From: Tulasnella sp. 424
Lineage: Eukaryota; Basidiomycota; Agaricomycetes; Cantharellales; Tulasnellaceae
Assembly: GCA_019633425.1 (NCBI GenBank)
Contig: WSUB01000139.1
Span: 1-64,000, forward strand
Length of the DNA stretch: 64,000 nucleotides
Direction: 5' to 3'
This document shows, in pieces, positions 33,388 to 45,285 of the stretch; positions within the stretch are counted from its first letter, which is position 1; every line of letters begins with the position of its first letter. The position numbers and the translations under genes were made by a program. Below the pieces are notes generated by a model, which was given only the letters and a program-made list of their open reading frames with translations, did no database searches and was not told the origin of the DNA.

Positions 33388-35816
33388 TCAGGGTGTAGAT
33401 GCGTCTTGTTTGGGCGACACAACCGCGAGCCAATCCGCGGCGTCCTCCTCATCGTCAGTGCTACCGATCTGAGCATATAAATGTTTTGCCTCTGCATAGA
33501 GTAACGCGGCCTCAGCGTTGCGGCCTTGCTCCCGGCGCAGGTGACCAAGACCACGTTGCACGTTCGCTCGACCCCCGTCATCACCGATGCGGGTGTAAAT
33601 TTCTTGCGCTCGGGTGTACGACTCGGCTGCCTGAGTGTAGTTGGATTGAAGACGGTAGACCTCTCCCAGCCCAAACAACGTGTTCGCTTGACCTTGGTCG
33701 TTACCGATGCGAGTGTAGATGTCTCGCGCTTGGGTGAACACCTCTTCTGCCTGGGCGTATTTGGATTGAAGACGGTAGACCTCTCCCAGCCCATCCAACG
33801 TGTTCGCTCGACCGGTGTCATCACCGACACGAGTGTACATTTCTTGCGCTCGGGTATAGGACTCTGCTGCCTGGGTATAGTCGGATTGAAGACGGTACAC
33901 GTCTCCTAGCCCATCCAACGTGTTCGCTCGGCCCAGGTCATCACCGATGCGAGCGAAGATTTCTTGCGCTCGGGTGAACGACTCTTTTGCCTGGGTGTAT
34001 TTGGCTTGATGACGGTATACGTCTCCCAGCCCAAGCAACGTGTTCGCTCGGCCAAGGTCATCACCGACCCGGGTGTAGATTTCTTGCGCGCGGTTGTATG
34101 ACTCTTCTGCCTGAGTGTATTTGCATTGCGCTTGATAAACATCTCCTAGGGACTCCAACGCCCGTGCGGTCGCTGTTTGATTGCCAGCTGACCTCGCGAG
34201 AGACAGCGCTTCCTGGAACAGCGAGGTCGCCTTTTCAGGCCTAGCCTGCCTGTAATGCATCTGACCCATTTCGAGCAGCAGCGCGATAGATGGAACTCCA
34301 GGGTCGGACGCCTTCCCACCGGATGGGGGAAGCGATGGCTGAAACAGGACGCGTGTTAAGAGCATTCACAATGAAATCATCGCTGGACTCACGATCCATT
34401 TTAGCTCCCTAAAGCACCGATCAATGTTCGGTCTAGCTTTCGGATCGAATGCCCAGCAGTCCTTCATCATACTGCAAAGCGCGATGATCTGCGCCAGCTG
34501 TGCATCCTCGCGAGTCTCAGGAACCTCTCCTTGAACCACCATCATGGCTATAGCGCCCGCTGAGTTGACCTCATGAAACGGAACTTTGTCGGTCATGACC
34601 TGATGGAGTCGGTGAATGGAAATGAGCGATGACGACAATATTGAATAGTCGTAGGATTGCTTACTTCCCAACAGATCCAGCCGCCGGCCCAAATATCGGC
34701 CGACAGACTCGGGCGTTCCCCGTCCACCACCTCAGGAGGCGCCCAGCGGAGCGACCAAGCAGGTCCTGTCAACGTCAACTGATTTCCGACTGCACCGACG
34801 TGTATTTGGGGACCGGCTTGCTCTGAATCAGTCATCGGATTTCGCTGCGCCTGCTGGTCATGCTCCTCGTTCGAGGCAATGTCTTCCGACGCGGTGATAG
34901 CCCGCGCGGAGCCAAAGTCAGTGATGATTGCGCGATAGGACGAGTTGACGAGAATGTTGAGCTGAAAGACTTGTTGACGTGAGACATGGTGTTCCGGCCG
35001 CGTGCAGGTCCACCAACTTACCGACTTCAGGTCGCCGTGACAAATTGGCGGTTGGCGTGTGTGAAGATACTGGATACCCGCGAATGCATCCTGGATCTGG
35101 GATAAGGACGGTATGAGCTTTTTCCGACACTACGCGTGGATAGTTTTCGCTTACGAGTGAAACGCGTTCTGGAATTTCGTATTTTCCCGTGGCTAGGAAT
35201 TCGCTAACGTTTCCGTTCGGCTCCCAGGACAAAACTATCCAGGCCTCTCCATTTTCGAGATCTTCGACGAAGCCAACCAATCTGACGATGTTCTTATGTG
35301 ACAGCCCGGCCGTTATCTCCACTTCATGAGCAAACTCCTAAACAGATGCCGTAAGTACAGTACAGCGAATCGCAGAACTGATAATCCTTACATTCGAGAA
35401 CTTCTTCTGGTTGGTCCCTTCGTGAGATCGAAGTTTCTTCACTGCCACTACTTCTTCATGGCTCCCATCGTCCCGTCGAAAGGTCGCCTGAACCACGTCT
35501 GCCTTACCACCACTTACATGAAACCCCTCGGAGGGAAAGGTAATTTCAGTAGGATGGATGCGTAAGCTCGCTAGGCCGTTCAGTCTTTGTCGCTGTGGCA
35601 TTGTTGTCAATGGTTCTGGGCTAACCGTGTATGACGAATTGGACTTGCCGCAGTAGTTTTCTTTGGTGCTGTTTCCTCCGCGGCTTCAAATCGAGGATGG
35701 CCAAGTGAGCTCTCATTGCTATCTCCATCAATCGGTGGGGTGTGAGGTCTCGACGCCGATACCCCGACGAGTTGATCATTGGGTGGTTCGAGGGGGTTGG
35801 GGGTAAAACTCTGCAT
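33388..35816 (-). CDS. Protein kinase-TPR fusion, copy E
   Basis: Exons: 35816-35649, 35592-35392, 35337-35155, 35096-35022, 34961-34665, 34599-34393 and 34338-33388, giving 693 residues. Exon 5 is six bases longer than in A, B and D, adding two residues in a variable loop after DFG (NPMTDSEQAGPQ against NPTMEQAGPQ). All kinase motifs (VAVKK, HGDLKS, ITDFGSAR, PPE, SADIWAGGW) are kept. Seven TPRs, with an insertion-free C-terminus ending KQDASTP. First intron donor GC. Flanked on the left by the OPI3 tail and on the right by a broken copy of the PPR gene, so this copy lies inside a duplication of the 30-32 kb locus. Confidence 0.85.
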
Positions 35817-36007
35817 TAGCCAAAGGCGTCAAGAGACTGTTGAATTTGACCAATGACGGTTCTAGGAAGAGGGGTCGATTGCGAGTAGACCGCGCCGGCA
35901 CAGGCTAGGAAACCAAGGCGGTGGTCGGGAGGTGGTCTCTTCGATCGAGCCGTGGCTTTACTGCCACTTCGATCTCACCTTCATTCCCACGCCACCGGAA
36001 GCAAAAG

Positions 36008-36615
36008 CATTCGGTAACTCCTTTCCTCCAACACCCTCATCCAGAGGACACCTCAGGGTGACCAACTTCACGCGCACAAACAAGGTTGGTGCGGTTTCTG
36101 GGGACTACGTCGCGGCTTTGACTGGAGCGAATGGCTCCCGTTATACCCGGAGACGGCCACAAATCTCCTCACCCCTCCCAGCACCGCGCTTCCAGTACAC
36201 CAGCACATCGAGTTCCAATCCAACGTCAACCCTCATGTAATTCCATCCCCTCCTACAACTTCGCTTTACCCCCACATCATCCTCGACGACGCGACATTCC
36301 AAGCGTACATCCGACTCCTCGGAGAACATAACCTAGCAGTGCAAATCCCTTTGACTTTGGCCTGGATGCGCGCGTTGGGGATCATCCCGTCCAAGACGAC
36401 GTTATCGCTGTCTTTGGCCTACTTCCGCGAAGTCACTACGTCGATGCAGCCGCTTGTATACGCTTACGGGAAAGAAGGCAACGGGGAGTATGGGGGGGTG
36501 GGTTCAGTGGTTGAGAGACTGGGTACCTGAGTTGGCTCCTTCGGAGGATGCCATCGTCACGACATGGGCGAGAGCGAAGAGGAAACGGGAGCTTGCGGAA
36601 CTCTGGGATACGTAG
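36008..36615 (+). pseudogene. Deleted copy of the PPR-like gene
   Basis: Three pieces of the gene at 29.8-32.2 kb are fused. One is around its codons 80-95 (ctccaaca.cctcatccagaggacacctcagggtgacca), one is around 30658-30745 (acgcgcacaaacaagg.tggtgc...cgttatacccggag), and the last is from 31716 to the stop at 36615. About 530 and 970 bp are missing at the two junctions. Near 36490 an extra G run also shifts the frame before the end. The 3' flank is duplicated as well, to about 36905. Confidence 0.8.
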
Positions 36616-37426
36616 ACGGTTGGAATGGACTGTGTTGTTAGGGAACGGATGAAAGAAAACTTATTATTTAGGTAGTTTCCAACGCTTTCGGTGTGGTGTT
36701 TTACTTCCTTGTTTTGGGTTTGAAGCGCTTCCTTTTCGCCACTGCACCGTCATTGAGCGGGGTAGTTGGCCATGCGCGATGTGATTACATGCAAGTTGGC
36801 CTCTCCACGTGGCCCTAATGCGGAAGGTGCCGTCGGTTCGCGGTCAGACAACAAAGGAGCAGCTTTTCGCCCATCCGCATTTCTCCCTCGCCAGCTTGTC
36901 TGACGACATGGCTCAATCCTTGGCGCACATGGGAGTGGCGCTCAGTTCCCCTTTATATTTCGGAGTTTGAAGCACAATCGGGACTCACGCCCTTGAGCAC
37001 ATCGTACACCAACATGTTTCGCGTCTCGGAGGTCCCTGACGAACCTACAATGGAGTAACGCATGTCGGAGTTACCCCGAGTCTTTTGTGCGCACGCGCGA
37101 CTGTCCCTTCGTTATGACTGCCTGTCCCGATCTGTCCGGTGTTTTGCGAGAATTGGGGCCCAGAGCGCGTCCAATCCACCACTTGCGTCACGTCAAATCT
37201 GCATAAAGTCAGTATACCGGACCCCTTCGGCAATAAACGATGGTTGGAAACAGCCGGATGTTGGTGTATTTAAGGGTTGGGGACGCTTCCAGGACCAGAC
37301 TCCCTCTGTCAACCGCGACGCCAGTTTGGCGACGAAATCCCCCCCCCCACCCCCTTGTCTCAACACCCCCCTCACAGCCTCTAAACGCTCGTCTGTGCCG
37401 CTTGACCCTTATCTGGATTTCCTGCC
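36616..37426. other. Duplicated 3' flank and intergenic sequence
   Basis: 36616-36905 matches 32173-32468 after the intact PPR-like gene, and 37019-37080 matches 32481-32540. From there the sequence becomes the promoter of the Ser-rich gene. A C-run (ccccccccaccccc) lies near 37340. No gene seen. Confidence 0.5.
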
Positions 37427-37434
37427 TATAAAAT
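37427..37434 (+). promoter_or_regulatory. TATA box of the Ser-rich gene
   Basis: tataaaat stands 110 bp before the ATG at 37537 and is followed by a pyrimidine-rich leader (tctactttactctcctactctt), a common arrangement for strongly expressed fungal genes. Confidence 0.55.
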
Positions 37435-37536
37435 CCTGCTTCCACCCGACTTCCTGCTCTTCCCAACTTAAAGCTTTCTCTCACACTTCTAGACTCTACT
37501 TTACTCTCCTACTCTTAATTCCCATAATCCAAAACC

Positions 37537-38022
37537 ATGTTCACACCTTACGCACCCTACTCATCTCACGTCAGCGGTAACTCTCAATACGACCTTGGTT
37601 CGGTGGGCCTCCTCTTCGCTCAATGCCCCAAGGAGTCCAGCATGGCGTACAGCCAACTCATGGAGGCGTCGAGTCGGAATGGAGCAAAACGCAGTAACCA
37701 CGGTCGAACCGAGAGCTCTGTTTCCACTTCCTCTGTGGCGTCAATGTCATCATCGTCTTCGTCAACTTCCTTGTCATCTTCCTCGTCATCTTCCTCGTCG
37801 GCGTCCCACCGACGGCTCAAGGACAGCATTTCGCAACCTCGCCCATACCAAGGACACCCAAAACCCGCTACGTCCTGCAATACTCCATTAAATTGGCAGC
37901 CACCTCCGGAGTGGCAGTGTGCGCAACGCACTCCATCCACGGCGGCGAACCATGGAGAAAAGCGAGTAGTCAAAAAGGCGTCGTCATTGTCAAAGATTCT
38001 GAACGCTGTTGGAAAACGTTAA
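37537..38022 (+). CDS. Small Ser-rich protein of unknown function
   Basis: Intronless frame of 161 residues. It opens MFTPYAPYSSHVSGNSQYDL, has a poly-Ser tract at about residues 60-88, and ends with a basic segment KRVVKKASSLSKILNAVGKR that could form an amphipathic helix. A TATA box, a CT-rich leader and an AT-rich 3' end support a real gene. No signal peptide or known domain is visible. Most of the protein is predicted disordered by composition. Confidence 0.55.
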   Translation: MFTPYAPYSSHVSGNSQYDLGSVGLLFAQCPKESSMAYSQLMEASSRNGAKRSNHGRTESSVSTSSVASMSSSSSSTSLSSSSSSSSSASHRRLKDSISQPRPYQGHPKPATSCNTPLNWQPPPEWQCAQRTPSTAANHGEKRVVKKASSLSKILNAVGKR

Positions 38023-38209
38023 CATATTTTAATGTTCCTCCTAATTTGCCTTATTTGTATCAATCCTCCTAATTAGATTGCCTTAATGTCTGTATCAACT
38101 CCAACATTCATCTTGTATTCAACTGTAGTCACTCCTAATACTAGTAATCCAAGTCATTGACAATGTGTAAAGAGTGTCTAGCACTGACGGGAGGGTGGAC
38201 GGATGCAAT

Positions 38210-39105
38210 CTAAGTTGCTCGTTTCTGACGAGTAGATTCCTTCTTCTTGGCTTCGATCTCAGCGGCTCTGGCTGTAGGTGAGAAGGCCGAGCGGAGGGTA
38301 GTCAGCAGAACGCCACATAATATCTCAACGGCGATTGGTCGACGAACCTTCAGCCTCAGCTTTCCTCTTCGCCTGAGCTTCTTCACGCTCCTGCCGAATC
38401 TTGGCAAGTCTCGCGAGGTCGGCCTTGGCCTGATCGGTCTTTCCTTGTTGCTGTAACTAGAAATGGAACGTTCATCCCCCGTTCCAGCGAGTAAAGCCTC
38501 AATGAGGCGTAAGGTAAAACATACCTTCAAATACCGTTCCTTCGCCTCAGCCTTCTCTTTCTGTTCTCTGTAAATGCCATAAAGTTGGGAAAAGGAGAGA
38601 GTGGTGGTGTATTATTAGGTGGTGCTGCGCTAAACCGAATTTCCTAAAGCGGCAATTAAACGCACCTCTCCCTCCTCGACACTTGTCTCGGAGCAGTCAC
38701 GTCAGCCAACTTGAGATTCTTTACAGGTAGGCGATTTGGATTGACGAGATCCGGGTCCTCCTCTTCCTCTTCTTCATCTCCATCTTTTGGACCTTTCACT
38801 GTTGCTTTCTTCTTCGCTTTGGCCTCATCCTTGGACGCTAATGCGGACTTGGCTGGTGGTGGGGCATTGCGGTTGGGGTTGCTAGGAGCTGCAGCGTTAT
38901 CATCCTCCTCCTCTTCTTCATCATCGTCTTCCTCCTCTTCTCCGCTTTCCTCTTCCTCGTCATCATCATCCTCCTCCTCGTCCTCTTCGTCTCTTCGACG
39001 GCGGGACGACCCTATAACGTTTCCTTCCTTGTCGAGACCTAGGTCGCGAGTGAAATGACGACCACCACCTCGCTTAGTCTTGAACTTTCCTGGACCGCGG
39101 ACCAT
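38210..39105 (-). CDS. PDAP1/PP28-like phosphoprotein
   Basis: Homologue of the 28 kDa heat- and acid-stable phosphoprotein (casein kinase substrate, PDAP1), which is conserved in eukaryotes and poorly understood, with suggested links to RNA or translation. Four exons: 39105-38666, 38567-38525, 38456-38348 and 38271-38210, giving 217 residues. It begins MVRGPGKFKTKRGGGRHF, then has a long Glu/Asp tract (about 40-75), then the conserved core DPDLVNPNRLPVKNLKL. Next comes the charged helix SRREREQKEKAEAKERYLKL, and it ends KESTRQKRAT. The acidic tract is longer than in animal homologues. It is divergent from the Lys-rich gene, with 228 bp between starts. Confidence 0.9.
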
Positions 39106-39333
39106 TTTTGCTAAAGAGTTACGATGGTTAGAGAGTTGGGATGCGGTTGATTACTGGTTGGGGCTCGTGTGTGGTTGGGGGAGATGAGTTGCGCCCACCC
39201 CTTTGTTGCACGTGACACCAACTTTGGCCTAAACTCGAATTTTCCCGCCGATTGTTTACCAGCGTTCCACACGCCTTTTGCGCTGTCCCTGCCCTCACTC
39301 CTCTCTTCGTGGCTCGCCCGGGACGGTGGAAAG

Positions 39334-41404
39334 ATGGTTACAACAGTACAGAGAAAACCTCGTCCTCCTCAAGAACCCCCATCTAGTCTGTCGAAATGGC
39401 ACGACCCGAAGAAGATGCGCCAGCGGGGAGGGATCTTCAAACCGTCAGCGGAGAACCCGCTCATCGACCTCCTGCTCGCTATACCCAAACGACCTGCAGC
39501 AGGGCCTGGATCGAACCGGCGGACGCCTCGCTCGAAGACGCCCCGGAGGCGAGTCGTTGGTTCGGGAGACCGAGGAGGACATGAGACGACGACTGCGAAC
39601 TATCAGCCACCCAGCAGTCCGCTATTGAACAAGTCGGCGGCGAAGGGCAAGGCGAGGAAGTCGAAAGCCAGTTTGTCGAGGAGACGAAGTACTAAAAGAG
39701 CGGAGGAACTGGACTTGGTAGAGGCTGCGGCAAACGACGAGGACGTGTTCGAAAGTGGTGGGGGGGATGTTGGTGGTCAGACGGCGAGGGGAAAGGCGAG
39801 GAAGTCGAAAGCCAGTTTGTTGAGGAGACGAAGTACTATAAGAGCGGAGGAAATGGACTTGGCGGAGGCTGCGGCAAACGACGAGGACGTGTTCGAAAGT
39901 GGTGGGGGGGATGTTGGTGGTCAGTCGGACGCCGAGACGGATAACGAGCCGTTGATGAAGAGCACGCGTCGAACACCTGGGAGAAAGCAAGCGCAGCCTC
40001 GATCTGATGAAAGTGAGCAAATGCTTCTGTTATGCTCCTTGTTCCCTCCGCTTACGTCAATTACTCTCTCCCAGACCAACCAGTCGCACCGACGAACGCC
40101 GTTCGTCGACGGTCGTCCAAGAAGTTTAAAGAACTCGCTCCCGAGACTTCAGATCCACCTATTGCCGTAGTTGACCTTCAAAGCTCGGTGCGTTCGCGGA
40201 AACACCGTCAGCTATCTCCGATTGCGGAGTCTTCTTTGGCATCGCCCGCCCCACCGCCATTAAAGACCAAACTCAGCACAGCAGCTAGTCGCCCCCATGG
40301 TGCGTTGCCAAATCCCATATTCTTGCCCTTGTAGGGAGGTCCATGACCATATTTATCTCACTCTCCATCTTTCCATTCTTTGTAGGCAAGGCTGACCCTG
40401 TTACAAAGACCAAAGCACTCGGGAAACGGAAGACACAAGATGAGGAGGACTTCTTTGAACTCGGCTCGCCGGCAAAGCGACCTCGCACCGATACTGGTTC
40501 CACTCGACAGACTCCTTCCCGAGCTGCGAAACATCTGCAATTCTTCGAGCAAGAGGACTCTCCGCCAGCGCCGGCGCCTCCACCCACGAAATCCGTCAAA
40601 GCAAAGCCATCTACTACCGCACAGAAATCGAAAGCAAGCTCATCAAAGTCCGCTGCAACCGGGAAGAAGAGCCAAGCACTTGCCGTCGCTGAGCAAGTCG
40701 ACGCTGATGCCGAGGACCTTCCTTCCGTGAAGGCGAAACCGAGTACGAAGAAGGGCGCAAAGGCCAAAGATATCACTTTGGAGGCTGGAGGAGATGAAGA
40801 ACATGTACATGAGGCGGAGAACATCCCGCCCGAAACCAAATCTGCCGCGGCTCCGACTAAGACGACTTCCAAGCATACAACGACCGATGGGGAAGGGGCT
40901 CTCGATAACTCGATACACCCTGCGGCCGCATCGGGATCGAATGCCAAGCAGCCATCGGCGAAGGCTTTGGGCAAACGTAAAGCGGAGGAAGCGATCCTAC
41001 CTGAAGACGAACGCGAGGCCGAAGCACCTAAACCCAAAGGGAAGAAATCGGCTTCAAAACAGCCCAAGCGCCCCAAGAACCCAGCGCCAGCGACAAAGCG
41101 TAAGCCCCGAGGCCAGAAGGCGACGACGACTCGCAAGAAACGGAAAGTCGAGCCTGAAACGGACGAAGAAGACGAAAAGGACTTTGTGGACGTTGTCGTC
41201 AAAACTAAGACTGGTGATGACGAGAGCTCTGAAGATGAGAAGAAAGGGGGGAAGGGCAAGAAGACTGGCGGTTCGAAATCCAAAGGAAAGGTCAAGCAGG
41301 CCTCCGCGAAGAGGAAGCTCCCACCGCCGAGACCGTCGATGTTCGTCAAAGCGGAGGCAGCGTACTTGGACTCCGAGGCAGATCCAATGGATCTTCTGGG
41401 ATGA
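39334..41404 (+). CDS. Lys/Ser-rich nuclear protein with tandem repeat
   Basis: Three exons (39334-40012, 40075-40299, 40386-41404) give 640 residues, all low-complexity. Basic stretches such as KRKPRGQKATTTRKKRK look like nuclear localisation signals. Two copies of a 45-48 residue unit (GKARKSKASLSRRRST...ESGGGDVGGQ) stand in tandem at 39646-39789 and 39790-39924, and are almost identical at DNA level. The C-terminus ends YLDSEADPMDLLG. The frame is open upstream to 39169 with an ATG at 39184, so a longer start is possible. I chose 39334 because it leaves a normal-sized shared promoter. No catalytic domain. A chromatin or nucleolar role is a guess from composition. Confidence 0.65.
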
Positions 41405-42035
41405 TTATCCGGCCCCGGCTCTGGGATGGTTCGGAACAGCGGTGGGTCTTAGTATTGTATACCATTGTATCAATTTACATCTGCATTCGAAACGAGTGGG
41501 ACTAGCTCCGTTGGGGTTATTGCGCGGCCCAACTCCTTCGTGGTCGCTGACGGGGTGCAACGGCGTTGCTGTTCTCACTGGGCTGCTCCTTCATGAATTC
41601 ACCTTGATCTTCGAAACACTTTGGTCATAAATCTCTTCCTCCACGATGATATGTAGTATCGGACGAGTTCAAGGATACGTTATGTGCGAAGATTTTGTAA
41701 TATATACGGTACTTCCGTTCGGAAGGAGATCGGCCCTCGGGGGTGGCCGATACGCAACGAACCCAATAGCGGCGGTGGCGGTACCGCTATGTGAAAACTC
41801 AGCCTGGGAAGCTCGGCAAGTTGTAAGTTGGGCTATGGCCAAAGGGCTGAATAACTAAAATTAATGGGACGTGTAAAATTCTCAGTCCCTTATTCCAATG
41901 TTTAACTCGCCGAAGAAGCAATGAACATGAATATCACGGTCAACAAGAGGTCAAATTCGTGTCCGAGTAATATGCGAGCGTTTGTCAGTCGCGTGTGACG
42001 CGTCAATAATCCATAAATGCACTACCGGGCGCTCC

Positions 42036-42384
42036 CTAATTAATGCGAAGCTTCTTCAGCACTGGCTCGTCATCATCCTCTCCGTCGTCATGGTCATGTT
42101 TGTCTCCATCCACAGCCATGGCCTTGACCCAATTCGGAGGTTCTTCTATAGCTGTAGGTTCTGGTGCGGTAGCGTGCTTTCTCTTCTTCTTCTTCGGCTG
42201 GTCAATCGGTATCGATTCGTCAGGTTCAGGAGCCGGCCTTGAAAGAAACCAAACAGTCCATAGGGTCCATCTTGACGTTGGAAGGAAGTCTGATCTAAAC
42301 TGGAAGGTAGCTGAAACCGCGAGAAACCGCGAGGGAGGGGCGATAAGATGCCGCAGCGTTTTCCGGAACACGCAAGGCACCTAA
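42036..42384 (-). pseudogene. Fragment of a nuclear-like acidic protein
   Basis: The readable end is PAPEPDESIPIDQPKKKKRK, then EPPNWVKAMAVDGD, an Asp/His-rich tract and VLKKLRIN, stop at 42036. The segment before it (FLPTSRWTLWTVWFLS) reads better in another frame as QDGPYGLFGFFQG, which suggests a one-base shift at about 42240. No further exon is visible upstream. It may be the 3' end of a broken gene. I cannot name it. Confidence 0.35.
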
Positions 42385-42660
42385 TAACCGGCAAAAGTAT
42401 AGAGTCCCAAGCAAGACTCAAGCCCCTTTCTGTTCCGTCACTTAGTTATTCCCATCATCCAAAAACATTTTGCGTATGATACGGCACGCGTTGCACTGCT
42501 AAATACCACTTGTGATTGGATATATCATGACTGATATGTACCAGATATAGTGAAGTAATAACTCAAGATATATAGAGCTGGCCGATTTGGGTCAATTGGC
42601 CGTTTGCATCAAGCATGTCCTTAGCTGATGACGGAACCGAATCGAATTAGCCTCCGACAT

Positions 42661-43947
42661 TCATCAGCAATAGACTCCGCCAAACTCACCCGTGCCGGAG
42701 TAGAATGCACCAAAGAATGCGTATTTGGCGACTGCGGGTTCGTTGTCCAAATAAGCTGCAATGATCATTATTCTTGCGTTAGCATGAAACTTCTTCCAAT
42801 TGGAAAGGATTGTCCTTACAGAAAGCCAAAGGCAGGAATTGAGTGTAGCTGTCAACCGTGGCATATCTGTTGAGAATGAGCCCTCGTCATTAAATGCAAA
42901 GCTAATCAGTTAGGCTTGTTCAACGCACTGGTCCCAATCGAGTCCGAATTCTGTGATGAATGACGTTTGTCAGGGACGACTATCCTGCAGGTTGCCTGAA
43001 TGTAGAGAGCTCACCCGTCAGATAGATAGGCTTATTGTACTTTTTAGCGCCGTTGACGAAGGCCGTGAAGTCGTCGATCCAACCGCCATACCAGTGAATT
43101 GCTACAGGGACCGGTCAGCCAGGATGTCATTCAGCAGAAGTTCGTCTGCGACTTACCAACACCGTCAATGTGGCAGCCAGTGCAGTAAGACAAGAACGAG
43201 TCCAGCCAAGCCAGGCCTCCAGGAGCTCCAGCGTTTGTGACGGCGGGGGTGATCAATTTGATGGTGTGGTTGTGGGCCTTAATGGGTTCGAAGTACCGCT
43301 TCCACACTGAAACGCAAGGTCAGTGTTGAAAGAAAGAGTGCACAATATGAATCAACGACATACGAGTCGCGGCAGCCTCGGGACTCAAGTTCGCCTAGCA
43401 CATAGCGTGAACAGGGGCGGGTCAGATCGTAATCGGCGTTACAAATCCGGGACAGAGGCTTACCTGGCCAGCGTTATCAGGCTCGTTGAAACCAAGAAGA
43501 ACGCCAGCACCGTCTTTTTTGAGCTCATGGTGCAGTTTGGAAATGTCCGTCGCGTCCCATTGCATGGCATAGAAAGAAGGAATGGACGAGAAGACGGATG
43601 GTTTATCCGCGTGCCAATTCTGAAGAGGGTCAAAACCGTCGGTCTAATGACGACTAGAGAGTAGGATGGCGCACTCACGTAGATCCAGTCGACTTTGCCT
43701 CCAGGCAAGAAGACGTTGGGGTTAAAAGCTGAAACACCTATGTCAGACGCTGTGGGAGCATGGTGGTTGACGTCTAGTACGCACGATTGCTATAACGGAA
43801 AACCGTTGATCAGCGCTCTGTTGAAGATCTATGGGGTGTAAATACGTACTCTTTGGGCCAAGCAAGACCACGCTTAGCAGCATCAGCCGCAGGGAGGAGA
43901 GCAAGAGTCGCCGCAGCAAGCAAAGTCGAGAACTTGAACGAAACCAT
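42661..43947 (-). CDS. GH128 secreted glucanase
   Basis: Secreted glycoside hydrolase family 128 protein (beta-1,3-glucanase type, related to Asl1 cell-wall proteins), 249 residues. Ten exons: 43947-43850, 43789-43785, 43737-43679, 43619-43464, 43394-43364, 43306-43157, 43101-43015, 42950-42929, 42866-42820 and 42755-42661. A signal peptide ends near residue 24 (LALLPAADA). Then come KRGLAWP, VDWIYNWHAD, the acid/base motif GFNEPDNAGQ, DSFLSYC, HWYGGW, and LTEFGLDW with the nucleophile Glu. The end is KYAFFGAFYSGTGEFGGVYC. Exon 2 appears to be a five-base micro-exon (CAATC), needed to keep the frame between WPK and SAFNP. The enzyme is of full family length and looks active. Confidence 0.88.
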
Positions 43948-44880
43948 ATGGTTTTTTCGTTGGTTGCTGTCGAAGGAGTGTTCAAAAGCAAGGACCGAGG
44001 ACGTCGCCTGATGTTCTTCATCAAGTCCCCAACCCGGATACCGCGTTTTAGTATTCTCGAGTCGGGTAATATCTCTTCCGGAGCGATGGAGTAAAGGAGA
44101 GGGATCGTCCGAAAGACCGTTTTAGCAAGTCGCCAAGGTGCCAATGACGAAGGCGGGAGAAACGAGTGGGAATGGAAAAACGAAGACGGCGATTGCGCGC
44201 AGGGTTGACGTTTCGGCGCATTGGGATCAGGACCGACGGGGTCGAAAGTTCACCCGTTGAACCACCCAAAAAAGGCGAGTCGGTTGAACTTGAGCGAAGA
44301 TCCGACCCGACGTGGAAACGTCATTTTCCCATTCGAGAGAGCCGAAAAAACCCCGCTTCGAAGCGCCTGAGCCATTATTAACAGACTCATTGCGACGAAA
44401 AGAAACACGCTAGAGAGGGGGCGCGGGCGGGCCCGCTACTTTCAAGTAAAAGTACAAGTGAGAAGAACCCAACATTCAGGGACATGTATCCGATCTATTT
44501 TTCCTCCAGTATCCTGCCTTACAACTGATAAACTTGCTTCCAACGGGAGGCACGGAGTCGCCAGCTGCATGGCTAGTGTGACATCTACGACCTAGCATTG
44601 TGCTGGCAAAAATTACAACCCAGGAGCTCATCATCACGTTAAGAAACAAATGCCGTCGAACGTCGAGAAAGGGACGGAGATCACGTGACGAACTCAGCAG
44701 CCACGCAGGGGAAATTCCGAGTCTCCCAAACCCCCCCTTAATAGAGCCACTAGTAAAGAGACAAGAATATCGAGAAATTTATAATTAAATATTAATTCAC
44801 GCCAACATAATAACGTTATGGCTTGTGACGCTAACTCAACCACGATCCAGTGTGAGGAGGGCGACGCGAAGCTTCAATAG
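43948..44880. other. Promoter of the GH128 gene, otherwise empty
   Basis: No protein-like frame with splice support. GC-rich palindromic gggcgcgggcgggcccgc near 44420. The rest shows no similarity to other parts of the window. Confidence 0.3.
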
Positions 44881-44894
44881 CTGTGGGAAGGCAC

Positions 44895-45180
44895 GAGGCA
44901 GCATGAAATCCAAAAGAAAGGCCAAGAAGGCTCCCGCGAAGAGGGAAGCTCCCATCGCTGAGACCGTCGATGTGGGTTAAAAGCGGAGGCGGAGTATCTG
45001 GACTCTGAGGTGGATCCGATGGATCTTCTGGGATGATTATTTGATCCGTTGGGAACTGCGGTGGGTCTGGTTTTGTATACTAGTGTATCAATCTACATCC
45101 ACGTTTTGAAACGAGTGAGACTAGCTCCGATGGGGTTATTACGTCAGCAACTGCGTCGTTATTCTCACTGGGACCGCAAG
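44895..45180 (+). repeat. Duplicated 3' end of the Lys-rich gene
   Basis: Matches 41276-41565: catgaaatccaaaagaaaggccaagaaggc against gttcgaaatccaaaggaaaggtcaagcaggc, and gatccgatggatcttctgggatgattat against gatccaatggatcttctgggatgattat. Then the 3' flank (ggtgggtct...gtatac, catttacatc, aaacgagtg.gactagctcc). It is a non-coding remnant with a stop inside (gggttaa). It marks the left edge of the GH10-like duplicated cluster. Confidence 0.7.
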
Positions 45181-45285
45181 CTAAGAACTCATCTAGGTCC
45201 AGAAAGGAAGCAAGCAAATGAGTTCACAAACAACGATATAGATTATTTCATGTCTCAGCTAAACGTCAATCAATACATGTGACCG

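Noticed and set aside
38711..39058. Ser-rich plus-strand frame opposite the PDAP1 gene
   Set aside because: It is the complement of the Glu/Asp tract; the minus-strand gene has a known family and clean introns.
40285..41349. 354-codon minus frame opposite the Lys-rich gene
   Set aside because: It mirrors the low-complexity coding strand, and the plus-strand model has consistent introns and start.
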